Source: Anadara kagoshimensis
Taxonomy: Eukaryota > Mollusca > Bivalvia > Arcoida > Arcidae
Direction: 5' to 3'
DNA length: 64,000 nt
Assembly: GCA_021292105.1 (NCBI GenBank)
Contig: CM037864.1
Location: 4,374,413-4,438,412 of the forward strand
Shown here piece by piece: positions 14,301 through 23,801 of the stretch (position 1 is the stretch's first letter; each line of letters begins with the position of its first letter). Under the pieces are notes generated by a model. That model was not told where the DNA came from, did no database searches, and saw only the letters and a program-made list of their open reading frames with translations. A program made the position numbers and the translations under genes.

Positions 14301-17300
14301 ACAAAAAAAAATTAAATAAAATTCCCAAAAACTTGTCAAGATTTACCAGTAAGTTAGGAAAATCTGGATGAACTATTGTGATACCTAAGAAATATTGGGT
14401 TGGTCACTGTTTCTGATTTCAGAAGCGTAAAAGCATCAAGAAAATTTCATTTCAGTGTTTTGTCCATTGTTATGAAAAATCAGTGATGCTATATCAAATT
14501 CTTAAGGGAATCCAAGGTGTCCGTCACTGTTGTAACCAGTGGATACCATTTTGGCCCTTGAACAGTTGTTTCAGTTTGAATTCATGTACAATGAGATACA
14601 TTATTCTCATCGTCCATAAATACCTATACCAATTTATATTTGCCTTAAGCTTACATTATAATCATTTCAAATTTCATTCATAGAAGTGAAATATTGAAGT
14701 TTTTCCTCTATGATTGACATGTATGCAACAGAGTTGTTCTTCTTGATAAACAATTTCAGTGAAGCGGTCCAACAGGAGTGCATAGAGATCACAGTGTCTC
14801 TTACCACATAGGTTTGAATCCCATTCTGGAGAGATCCTACATTAGTTGGAGAAAGTTTGTCAGTCCACTTGTCCAAATCTGTGGTTTCCTCGACTATCCA
14901 TTAATAAATGAAAGAAACTTGACTTGGATGTAAAACTCCATTTTTCTCCTAGACTACTATGATATTAGGTTAGAAATGCTGAAAGATATCCTGATTATCT
15001 TTAAGAAGCATCAAGAAAATTTCATTTCAGTGTTATGTCCATTGTCATGAAAAATCAGTGATGCTAGATCAAACTCTTAAGGGAATCCAAGGTGTCCGTC
15101 ACTGTTGTAACCAGTGGATACCATTTTGGCCCTGGAACATTCATGTGTTAATACATGTACTTGATTAGATAGTGCTTCATACATACTATTTTGAAGATTT
15201 TCATTGATGTATTTTATTTATGTATTGATTTTGTTCAATATTTATATTTTATTTTGTATTTCAGCTTTTGACAATATTTGTGTCACAGAAATTAGCAGAT
15301 TACCAACAGTTCTATAAAAATAACACAGATTTTGTCAACTCTTTAGGTAACGTTTAATGTTTTTATATTGGAATCACCCTCTCCATCCATCCCAATATCG
15401 TGTCCACTCCATATCTTCCATGTCTATGGATGGATTTTGATCAAACTTGACATAAATGTACATGTATACCAACTTAAGACAATTTGTCACATACCATCAC
15501 ATACCGTCTTGCAGTTGGGGACAGAGGCTGCTCTAGTTTTAAATGAAAATCTTATTTTCTTTCCACACTTGTTGTCTGTATTATTGTGTTTGTGGCAACA
15601 CATTTTCAAAATTTTATAGACAAATGTAATTAACTTAATGTAGTTGTATAATTCACTTATTTGAGCTTATTGAGTCTGTACAATTCACGTTTATGAGCAT
15701 GATTGTAATTGAAAACCCCTATCCCTTTCCTGAATTTCTGTAGAATATTTCCTTAGAAAAAATAATATTCAAAGTATGGGGATTTATGGTATTGAAATTT
15801 TTTTTGTGTATTTCACTATCAATCTACTCTTTTGCATCTGTTATATCTTTTAACTTTATATAAAAATGGCCACATCAGAATTCTCTGTGTAGATTTTATC
15901 AGACAGTTTTGCTGTACTCATCCATACTTTTCATACTTGCTATTACAGAGATTTTAAATTTTGCTTTCCGTCATATATTTCAGGTTTGTCACATGACCAG
16001 AATTTAAGTAAAATGAGGCTGTTAACATTTATGCAGATGGCAGAAAATAAAAAAGAAATAGAGTTTGATAAAATTCAGTCCGAGATGCAGTTGGAAGAAA
16101 ATGAAATTGAGGATTTTATCATAGATGGTAAGATTAGATTTACTATAAAGATATAGCAAGGTTTGAAATAACACTGTGTCACTGTGAGTGAACCATATAT
16201 TGCCCTACAATCCTAGGTTTCCAAAATATTAAAATTATTAAAAGCTAAATTTCCAAAATTTTGGTAACATATAGACCGTTTTTCAAAAATTTGTTAAAAT
16301 AGGAACCTCATTGGGGAAAGAATTAGTGCGAGAAATTTTGTTAGGTATTCCAATTTCCTCCACCAACCCAAAACTGACTGCATTGATAATTGTGAAAGAA
16401 TCTTGGCTTGGGTGTAAAACGTCATCTCACCTTGAAAGATCTTGTGCAAGAAAGTTTTTAATTCATTTGCCGAAAGTTAGTTTTTTTTTTTTTTCTCTGG
16501 GTAATTTAATTTCACCCACGAACCCAGACTAACCACCTTGATAAAAGAATTGGGACTAGGGTGGCCACGAACCCAGAACTAGCCACCTTGATAAAAAGAA
16601 TCTGCACTAGGGTGGCCACGAACCCAGAACTAGCCACTTTGATAAAAAGAATCTGGACTAGGGTGGCCACGAACCCAGAACTAGCCACCTTGATAAAAAG
16701 AATCTGCACTAGGGTGGCCACGAACCCAGAACTAGCCACCTTGATAAAAAGAATCTGGATTAGGGTGGCCATGAACCCAGAACTAGCCACTTTGATAAAA
16801 AGAATCTGGACTAGGGTGGCCACGAACCCAGAACTAGCCACCTTGATAAAAAGAATCTGCACTAGGGTGGCCACGAACCCAGAACTAGCCACTTTGATAA
16901 AAAGAATCTGGACTAGGGTGGCCACGAACCCAGAACTAGCCACCTTGATAAAAAGAATCTGCACTAGGGTGGCCACGAACCCAGAACTAGCCACCTTGAT
17001 AAAAAGAATCTGCACTAGGGTGGCCACGAACCCAGAACTAGCCACCTTAATAAAAAGAATCTGGACTAGGGTGGCCACGAACCTATAACTAGCCACCTTG
17101 ATAAAAAGAATCTGGACTAGGGTGGCCACATACCCAGAACTAGCCACCTTGATAAAAAGAATCTGGACTAGGGTGGCCACGAACCCAGAACTAGCCACCT
17201 TGATAAAAAGAATCTGGACTAGGGTGGCCACGAACCCAGAACTAGCCACCTTGATAAAAAGAATCTGGACTAGGGTGGCCACGAACCTATAACTAGCCAC

Positions 17301-17760
17301 CTTGATAAAAAGAATCTGGACTAGGGTGGCCACGAACCCAGAACTAGCCACCTTGATAAAAAGAATCTGGACTAGGGTGGCCACGAATCCAGAACTAGCC
17401 ACCTTGATAAAAAGAATCTGGACTAGGGTGGAAAACATTATCACTCTGAATTGCATTTTAAATATCTGAAACATGATATACATTTTCTCTCACATTTTCA
17501 GGGACTTTCCTGTACAGATTTTTATTATTTCTGTATTTATTTCTTGTATTCTAGTTTTAAGAACCAAGTCAGTTCGTGCTAAGATTGATCAGATGCAGAA
17601 GAAAGTTTTAATCAACTCAACCATACATCGTACATTTGGAAAACCACAATGGCAGATGCTACGACAGCATTTGTTACAATGGCGGGATAACCTCCAGACA
17701 GTTCAGGACAGCTTAGGACAGTTAGGAATGATGCAATCCCAGGCCGCATCCCAGCAGTAA
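5373..17760 (+). CDS. EIF3M: Eukaryotic translation initiation factor 3 subunit M, 10 coding exons
   Basis: Component of the eIF3 complex, which binds the 40S ribosomal subunit and promotes initiation. Exons: 5373-5414, 6838-6976, 7405-7546, 8896-9019, 10024-10118, 10543-10626, 12000-12099, 15265-15346, 15984-16127, 17555-17760. All introns are GT..AG and phases agree, giving 1158 nt (385 codons plus TAA); the human protein is about 374 aa. Recognised by collinear similarity to vertebrate EIF3M: start MSIPAFIDI, then LSNLFYGLDEQSP, LLGTYTEDNASQA, LKPVKFLEGELIHDLLTIFV, MRLLTFMQMAENK, and the C-terminal HRTFGKPQWQ segment. The PCI domain, which mediates eIF3 core contacts, should fall at about residues 190-350 (exons 6-10). 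The start is chosen because the ATG opens the conserved N-terminus. An ATTAAA at 17908-17913 is a possible poly(A) signal. Introns 1, 3 and 7 hold a repeated hairpin element; intron 9 holds a minisatellite. Identification is very secure; exon edges are by eye. Confidence 0.96.
5891..6078 (+). repeat. Hairpin-forming intronic repeat, copy 1 (EIF3M intron 1)
   Basis: Conserved core at 5955-6050 containing GGTGTCCGTCACTG, a short loop, then CAGTGGATACC, which can pair as a stem-loop. Leader (ATCAAGAAAATTTCATTTCA) and trailer are shared with copy 2. Confidence 0.8.
6182..6526 (-). repeat. SINE-1 copy
   Basis: About 345 bp. The minus strand begins with the tRNA-like head TAGCTCAGTTCGTAGAGTGC and a GGTTCGATCCCC-type B box, and ends with the shared tail (GTGAAATATTCTTGATGGAG). 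Confidence 0.85.
8129..8308 (+). repeat. Hairpin-forming intronic repeat, copy 2 (EIF3M intron 3)
   Basis: Core 8186-8279, same orientation as copy 1. Homology to copy 1 extends on both sides, from the CAGTTTTAATTTC leader to the GACTAGCTT trailer, so the full unit is about 180 bp. Confidence 0.8.
8470..8815 (+). repeat. SINE-1 copy
   Basis: Head TAGCTAAGTTGGTAGAGTG, B box GGGTTTGAACCC, tail ATATAAGTGAAATATTCTT, then a CAAT-rich end. In EIF3M intron 3. Confidence 0.8.
9042..9160. repeat. Pogo-like MITE remnant
   Basis: Begins ACAGTCAACCTGTCTGTAAA and ends CTTTATACAGGTT, matching the element at 528-722. Confidence 0.45.
9715..9763 (+). repeat. 16-bp direct repeat, three copies
   Basis: GGCATTTTATCAATGG-type unit repeated in EIF3M intron 4. 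Confidence 0.8.
11058..11211. repeat. Long near-perfect hairpin, EIF3M intron 6
   Basis: Arms of about 70 bp (left contains ATCCATGTAGGATAGGGAAA and CAACC/GGTTG-type segments; right is its complement) around a roughly 12-nt loop at 11132-11143. Likely a MITE. Confidence 0.85.
11243..11595 (+). repeat. SINE-1 copy with (CAAT)n tail
   Basis: tRNA-like head, GTCCAAGACTTGAAAATAGG body, and an end of repeated CAAT. In EIF3M intron 6. Confidence 0.8.
11755..11905 (+). repeat. Dispersed repeat, shared with 61425-61580
   Basis: CCAGACACTTCTTGTCTGGA and AACTATGAAGCACTATTT occur at both sites; the phrase GAGTTATTGCCCTTTGAACA recurs in altered form near 56990 and 60150. Confidence 0.6.
12413..12508 (+). 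repeat. Hairpin-forming intronic repeat, copy 3 (EIF3M intron 7)
   Basis: Core only, with the intact GGTGTCCGTCACTG / CAGTGGATACC stem. Confidence 0.8.
12560..12745 (+). repeat. Short tandem array, about 76-bp period
   Basis: Units carrying GTGTATTTGG-CTATTGTTG and TTAATAGGGCCT repeat about 2.5 times, in EIF3M intron 7. Confidence 0.6.
13113..13250 (+). repeat. Hairpin-forming intronic repeat, copy 4 (EIF3M intron 7)
   Basis: Core 13156-13250 with a diverged leader. The loop reads TCATAA where most copies have TTGTAA; the stem is unchanged. It lies in the left half of a roughly 500 bp tandem duplication. Confidence 0.75.
13340..13510 (+). repeat. SINE-2 copy
   Basis: GTTAGAATCCCACTCAGG, GAGAAAGTTTTCAGTTTG, then tail AATAATCTTGACTGGGACG. 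Confidence 0.65.
13626..13761 (+). repeat. Hairpin-forming intronic repeat, copy 5 (EIF3M intron 7)
   Basis: Core 13667-13761, in the right half of the same duplication as copy 4. One stem base differs (CAGTAGATACC). Confidence 0.75.
14431..14563 (+). repeat. Hairpin-forming intronic repeat, copy 6 (EIF3M intron 7)
   Basis: Full leader and core (core 14471-14562), stem intact, same orientation as the other copies. Confidence 0.8.
14780..14945 (+). repeat. SINE-2 copy
   Basis: AGGTTTGAATCCCATTCTGG, GAGAAAGTTTGTCAGTCCAC, tail GAAACTTGACTTGGATGTAA. Confidence 0.7.
15006..15140 (+). repeat. Hairpin-forming intronic repeat, copy 7 (EIF3M intron 7)
   Basis: Full leader and core (core 15046-15140), stem intact. 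It ends 124 bp before exon 8 of EIF3M. Confidence 0.8.
16300..16512 (+). repeat. SINE-2 fragments abutting the minisatellite
   Basis: Two partial copies: one ends GTGAAAGAATCTTGGCTTGG; a second runs from GCAAGAAAGTTTTTAATTCA through TCTCTGGGTAATTT into the first minisatellite unit. Confidence 0.65.
16513..17431 (+). repeat. 51-bp minisatellite, about 17-18 copies, EIF3M intron 9
   Basis: Tandem units starting GGTGGCCACGAACCCAGAAC and ending AATCTGGACTAG, period 51 bp. The first copy (about 16513-16560) is diverged. Because 51 is a multiple of 3 and the unit lacks stops in some frames, long open frames run through it on both strands (16512-17483 minus, 323 codons; 16561-17088 plus). They encode only 17-residue repeats and are not genes. 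Variant positions (CACTTT/CACCTT; TGCACT/TGGACT) recur in linked patterns, pointing to expansion by multi-unit blocks. Confidence 0.95.
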
Positions 17761-18329
17761 TCCGATCGTCGTCATTTCCAGATTTTGTCAGTTAAAGACT
17801 CTTTACAAAAGTGCTGAATTAAGATATTTCATAAATATTTATAGTGACTGGTTGACATTTTTAGTTTATACATCATTATTATAATGAGTATTCTATATGT
17901 ACATCAGATTAAAAAACACAGAAATTGGAAATATTTGAGTGATAATTATTACAACTTTGTGCATAAGCAGAGTATTGTAGATCAGTAGAGAGTATTGCCA
18001 TTACTTATGAACATTGACAGGAGCCTCAGTGTCCATGTGGTCTAAAGACCAGGATCCAGTTTCACAATCATTTCTTAACTAAGATTTTCCTTTACTTAAG
18101 TCGGGCATAATTTCAAATCTTTATTTTCAAATGTTGATTTAAAGATATTTGGGAATTATGCTTTTAGGTGTCATTTTGAAAATCATTTCTAGCTTAAACA
18201 TTTATATTCTGTTTTTGAAAAATATTTATTAGTACATGTAGTTTTGAAAAAAGATTATCAAAAATTCCTCAATTTAAGTTAAGGAAAATCATAGTTAAGA
18301 AATGATTGTGAAACTGGGACCAGTCTTAT

Positions 18330-18815
18330 AATAGATCACAATACTCTTACCGCCTAGGTTGGAATCCCACTAACACAGATCCCGGTTTGATAAAGTTTGT
18401 CCTTCTACTTGCCAAAGGTCTGTTGTTTTAATTTCTGGTGCCAATCTCTGCTGCCTAGGTTCAAATCCCATTGGCACAGATCCTAGTGTGAGAAAATTTT
18501 GTCAGTCTGCAGTTCTGTTACTGTAAACCAACTTTTATTCGTGTGCGATTAACTTTCGCGTGTTTCGCAAGAACAAAATAATCGCAAAAGTAAATCGTCG
18601 TGAATATGTTTCCGAAAATGGTTTAATTAATACCAGATATTCAGCTTATTTCCATATCCCAAAAGTTAATAGTCGTGAAATTGTTTTGTTTTTTTTTTTA
18701 GAGAATCACGAAAGTTAATATCTGCGAATAAAAGTTGGTTTACAGTAGTTTTCTCTGGGTACTCTGGTTTTCTCTGTCATCCCTGAACTGTCCACCTCAA
18801 TATCAGTGAAACATT
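18330..18815 (+). repeat. SINE-2 copy interrupted by a MITE
   Basis: SINE-2 sequence at about 18330-18528 (GGTTCAAATCCCATTGG, GTGAGAAAATTTTGTCAG) resumes at 18748 (TTTTCTCTGGGTACTC) after a 219-bp palindromic insert. Confidence 0.75.
18529..18747. mobile_element. Palindromic MITE with TA flanks
   Basis: TACTGTAAACCAACTTTTAT at the left is perfectly inverted at the right (ATAAAAGTTGGTTTACAGTA). TA at both ends suggests a Tc1/mariner-type insertion. Confidence 0.85.
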
Positions 18816-18829
18816 TAGACGATAACTTC

Positions 18830-19520
18830 TTTACTACAGTCTGTAACAACTTGTCAAGACTTTGTGTACAGATGTAGTTTATATGCTCTTGACCTTTATC
18901 CATTAGCCTCTGCAACAAGCTGTCAGAACTAGTTTCTGTACTGATCTAGTCATCCTAATTATATCTATGACCTTGACCTTCATCCATCAGCCTCTAAAAT
19001 AAAATACTACAAGAAGCGGTATAGTTTGTGTACAAGTCGTCTACAATCTGATGGCAGAGTGTTTATAAACACAGACAGGATACAAATGCAAGTAACACCT
19101 ATAGCTGGCACCTGCTTGATATGTGAAATATTCTTGACTGGGACATTAAACTCCATTATTCACTCACTAAAGAGTGTATTTTTCTATGTGTATAATCACA
19201 CCAGCTCATGCTTTATTCGTTACAATGATCCTAATATCAAAATAGACTCGCTGTATACTTTGCCATTAGATCATGGACTACCAACCTGTATACATGTAGA
19301 TCTATTCATCCTAATTATACACATGACCTTTACACAAAAGGTTCTGCAACGAGCTGTCATAAGTGTAGCTTGTATACAAATCAAGTCTATCATAACTAAA
19401 CATATGACCTTGACCTAAGTCACCTTTTATCCATAAAACTTTAAGCAGCTTGTTTACAAATTAAGTCCTATGACCTTTATCCATAAGACTGCAACAGGCT
19501 GTCAGAAGTGTAGTTTGTGT
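18830..19520 (+). repeat. Degenerate tandem repeat
   Basis: Segments of the type TGCAACAAGCTGTCAGAAG, TTGTGTACAAATCAAGTC and ATGACCTTGACCTTTATCC recur about five times with drift. Confidence 0.6.
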
Positions 19521-19956
19521 TCTAACTTATTGCTGGGATTTTCAGGGTAATGTCTGATGATTGTCAGAGTTTAACATGTAGCCTGTTGGTCAATGTGCTG
19601 ACTGGTAATTTCCAATGTCAAATACAGTAAATCTGTGTTTCATTGTCACCATTTGTTCAGTCAGATTTAAGCATTTTAAAGGTGTTTGGCGATAAATCAG
19701 TTGAGAGTTAAAAAAAATAAGTGAAATAGACTTTGGGAGTATATAATACTCTAATTATTAGTGAGGTGAAAAAATTATGGAAGGGTATTATAACAGGTTT
19801 TGCTGTACTGCACTGCAGGGATTTAATGATGGTTTCACTTGAATCCTTCACAAAACTTGATGCCAAGTGGAGTAATGGTGTTTTATGTCCCAATCAAGAT
19901 TCTTTCACTTATATTGAGGCAGTCAGTTCTGAGATGGTGAAGGAAAATGGAATTAG

Positions 19957-20275
19957 ATGAGTAATGGTGTTAAACATCCCAGTCAAGAATACTTTACTTA
20001 TATGGAGATGTTACCAGCTGTAGACAAAGGTGCAGAAATTTTGCCTCTGCACTGCACTGATGGCATTATACAGCAGGGTTCTTTATTGTGCAATGCCTTC
20101 CCTGACACGGGACCTCGTTTTTTTTACACTCCTATCCTAAAGAATCTTTCATTTTGTAACGCTGAGTGCTTGGCGAAAGAACAGTCACTACCCACTTTCA
20201 AAACTTGGGTTAGACCAGGGCCAGGGTTTGAGCACTCTACTGGTCAACTGAGCTACTACAGTGGTGGCTGGAGAA
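19957..20275 (-). repeat. SINE-1 copy
   Basis: Minus strand: head TAGCTCAGTTGACCAGTAGA to tail CTTGACTGGGATGTTTAACA. A SINE-2 fragment sits directly to its left at 19870-19950. Confidence 0.75.
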
Positions 20276-20642
20276 AACCAACAACCTTTGGGAAGTAAGT
20301 ATCGGAGGAAAGGGAAAATATTAATGAAACACACAACATGTTGATCTTTAACAAAATTCCTGTATTCATGAACATGTTAAGGTATAACAATTCATTCATT
20401 TCATCTATCTACTACTGGTCACATTAATTAAATCTTTATACAAACATTATAAAGTTAATGCTATGCAATCATGTCCCTGAGAAGGTATTTTAAAATACTG
20501 TAAATTGTGGAAATATTTGTTAATTTTTGTTAACTTGCTCACATTGTTGGATGACAGTACAAATGCTAGTGAATTATATCAAAATTAAGTATTTTTGAAA
20601 GTTTTTTCTAACATCTCTCTCGCATATTTATGCAATAATAAT

Positions 20643-22812
20643 AGGAAACACAACAAGAGGCCCAATAGGGCCTGTGATGCTCAACTGGCAGCTAATTTAC
20701 ATTTTTGATAAATAACATGCAAATCTTGTGAAATGGCATTCCCCCTCCTTTTTACAATTGCAACTGGAACTAAAGTGGTTGGAAACCAAATTTGCATTGG
20801 TTTTTCATGTTATTGCTATGTATAGGAACAGAAGCCAACTTGGATTTTGGCTGATATGCCAGACACAATTTTTGGATTACTGTTACTAAAGGACTTTTCA
20901 TGCTGTATTGGGTTAGAATTGGCCAATTCAGGAGAAAATTTTCAATGATGTGATTGCAACAAACATCTTATTTGTTGTACACTGCCTTAAAATTGGCTCA
21001 ACAATTTTTTTCAGGAAAGGTAAAACATTAGGTCATAACCTTCACAATTGACTTTGACCTCATTTTGAAGGTAATAACAATAATATTTCAAAACTGAAAA
21101 CCCCATGTCGTTATCTGATCAAATAGTGAAGATATAACAATTTCAGCAATTTTTTTGCATCCTTGACCTTGACCTTTGAACCCATAACCATTCTCTATAC
21201 ATCAAAATAGTAGTTGAATTAACATCTATAACATTCTAATATACATGCATTTACAAAAAAGTAGTTTATAGTTAATGAACCATTTCAGTATTCTTTTGTG
21301 TCTGTGACCTTGACCTTTGAACCCATGACCTTAATCTATACATCAAAATGACTGTTGCATCAATACCAACAATATTCCAATATGCATGCCTATACAAAAA
21401 GTTTATAGTTTTCAAGATAATGAACCATTTCAGTATTCTTTCGTGTCTGTGACCTTGACCTTTGAACCCATGACCTTAATCTATACATCAAAATGACCAT
21501 TGCATAAATACCAACAATATTCCAATATACATGCCTATACAAAAAGTTTATAGTTTTCGAGATAATGAACCATTTCGGTATTGTTTTGCTTCTGTGACCT
21601 TGACCTTTGGACCCATGACCTTTTTCTATACATCAAAATGATCGTTGTATTAATACCTACAACATTCTGATATATATGCCTATACAAAAAGTTTATAGTT
21701 TTCAAGATAATGAACCGTTTCAGTATATTTCACGTCTGTGACCTTGACCTTTGAATCCATGACCTTAATCTATACATCAAAATGACTGTTACATCAATAC
21801 CAACAATATTCCAATATAAATGCCTATACAAAAAGTTTATAGTTTTCAAGATAATGAACCTTTCCAGTATTATTTCGTGTCTGTGACCTTAACCTTTGAA
21901 CCCATGACCTTAATCTATACATCAAAATGATCGCTGCATCAATACCAACAATATTCCACTATACATGCCTATACAAAAAGTTGATAGTTTTCGAGATAAT
22001 GAACCATTTCGGTATTGTTTTACTTCTGTGACCTTGACCTTTGGACCCATGACCTTTTTCTATACATCAAAATGATCGTTGTATTAATACCTACAACATT
22101 CTAATATATATGCCTATACAAAAAGTTTATAGTTTTTAAGATAATGAACCGTTTCAGTATTATTTCACGTCTGTGACCTTGACCTTTGAATCCATGACCT
22201 TAATCTATACATCAAAATGACCGTTACATCAATACCAACAATACTCCAATATAAATGCCTATACAAAAAGTTTATAGTTTTTGAGATAATAAATAAAATC
22301 AGAAAGTCAAAAAATTAGGTCATGACCTTCACGATTGACCTTGACCCCATTTTAAAGGTAATTACAAGAATATATTAAAACTGAACACCCCATGCCATTA
22401 TCTGATCTTATAGTCAAGTTATAACAATTTAAAACAATTTAAAGCTATTTTACGATTTTTGCAAAATTAAACAACACACGTAACTTATTTTTCGTCAGAA
22501 TTCCACGAAATGTACAAACTAAGAGGTTAAGACCATCTAGAAGCCAAATATTAAATCAGATTTTGCCTCCAATGACTGGTTCTGGAGAAGAAGATTTTTT
22601 TAGGTTTTTTCTATTTTTAGTAACGGCAGCCATCTTGGATATCTAATCGCCATGATTTGTACAATCTACAGTCAGACTCTAGCAAGGACCTTGCACAGCA
22701 AATTAGGTTTCAAAAGGCCTGGTAGTTTCAGAGTTTTTGCTGTTAACGGACGCACGCACGCACACATGCATCATGCCAATAGCTCATCTGGCTAAAGCCA
22801 GTTGAGCTAAAA
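20643..22812 (+). mobile_element. Non-autonomous element carrying a roughly 145-bp satellite
   Basis: Left end GATGCTCAACTGGC and right end AGCCAGTTGAGC are inverted relatives. Inside, seven or eight units of 142-146 bp (about 21160-22290) each carry TGACCTTGACCTTTG and CATCAAAATGA and TATACAAAAAGTTTATAG. A leader of about 125 bp is repeated directly at 21025-21150 and 22313-22440. No coding sequence. The flank 22812-23320 shows no feature. Confidence 0.8.
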
Positions 22813-23319
22813 ATGTTTAAATCTACAGTATCTGTGACCTTTGTTTATTTATTGACCTGAAAAATCATTCCAAGGACCGCTATCATACCCAACTGATGAG
22901 GTGTCAACTTTACCCTTTACAAAAATGGTCTTTAAAAATGGAAACAGATTGTCTATTTATAGTAACAGTGACTCTAATAACCTTAAAATCAATATCTTAT
23001 TATTCCAATACACATATTTCATAAATTTTTCCATAGCCATATTTCTTTGCTTGTTATAGCACAAGGTCATGTGATGACATACAGTCACATGAACATAATC
23101 TGCTTGTTCACAAAGTTATGAATACCTGGCATACACTCTGCATGCATGATCAATTTTAATTCTTTTTTTCAAAAAGCAATGGTGACAACTTTTAATTAAA
23201 AGCAAAATCACAACCAATTATCCAATTTTAAATAACTTTAAAACAAACCAAATAAATCTGATAACAATAACATCATAACAATGTGAATAATTTAAAGACA
23301 ATAACAGTGAATACTGAAA

Positions 23320-23515
23320 CATGCAAAAGAACATGATGGTTCCGGAATGGCAGAGGAAACTGGAGTACCCAGAGAAAACAAATAACCTTTTGCTGACAAA
23401 CTTTCTGATTCTAGGATCTGCTTGAATGCCATGATTGAATGGGTTTTGAACCAAGATGACACAAGATGCTGTTGTGATCAATAAGCAGAGGCTTTAGACC
23501 ACTTGGCAACCTATT
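23320..23515 (-). repeat. SINE-2 copy downstream of BDP1
   Basis: Minus strand: TTGCCAAGTGGTCTAAAGCC (A-box-like) ... GGATCCTAGAATC-type body ... TTCCTCTGCCATTCC. Confidence 0.7.
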
Positions 23516-23801
23516 TATTATGAGTTACTTCTGAATTAACACAATAAAGTGCCCCAAAAAGTTATGGGGTTATGAATAAGTAACTTGCAAAAACAAGACA
23601 GGATAATAAAGGACAAACAGATGGGGACTAGGAATGCCAAATGTTACCTTTTGTAAATGGCTATTGCACTTAATATTTGAATTGGATATCCAAATTTGTA
23701 AGTTGAAGGTTTAAGAAACACAAATTTGTACAAATACAACAACAAATTAAAATATCAATATTGTCCTGATAATTTAGCTTCAATATAAAACTTCATTAAC
23801 A

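Noticed and set aside
16512-17483. 323-codon minus-strand frame and overlapping plus-strand frames of 175 and 64 codons
   Set aside because: They are translations of a 51-bp minisatellite with a period divisible by three; composed only of 17-residue repeats and lying in EIF3M intron 9.
20643-22812. Possible CRISPR-like array
   Set aside because: Eukaryotic context, 145-bp units with no unique spacers; it is a satellite in a mobile element.
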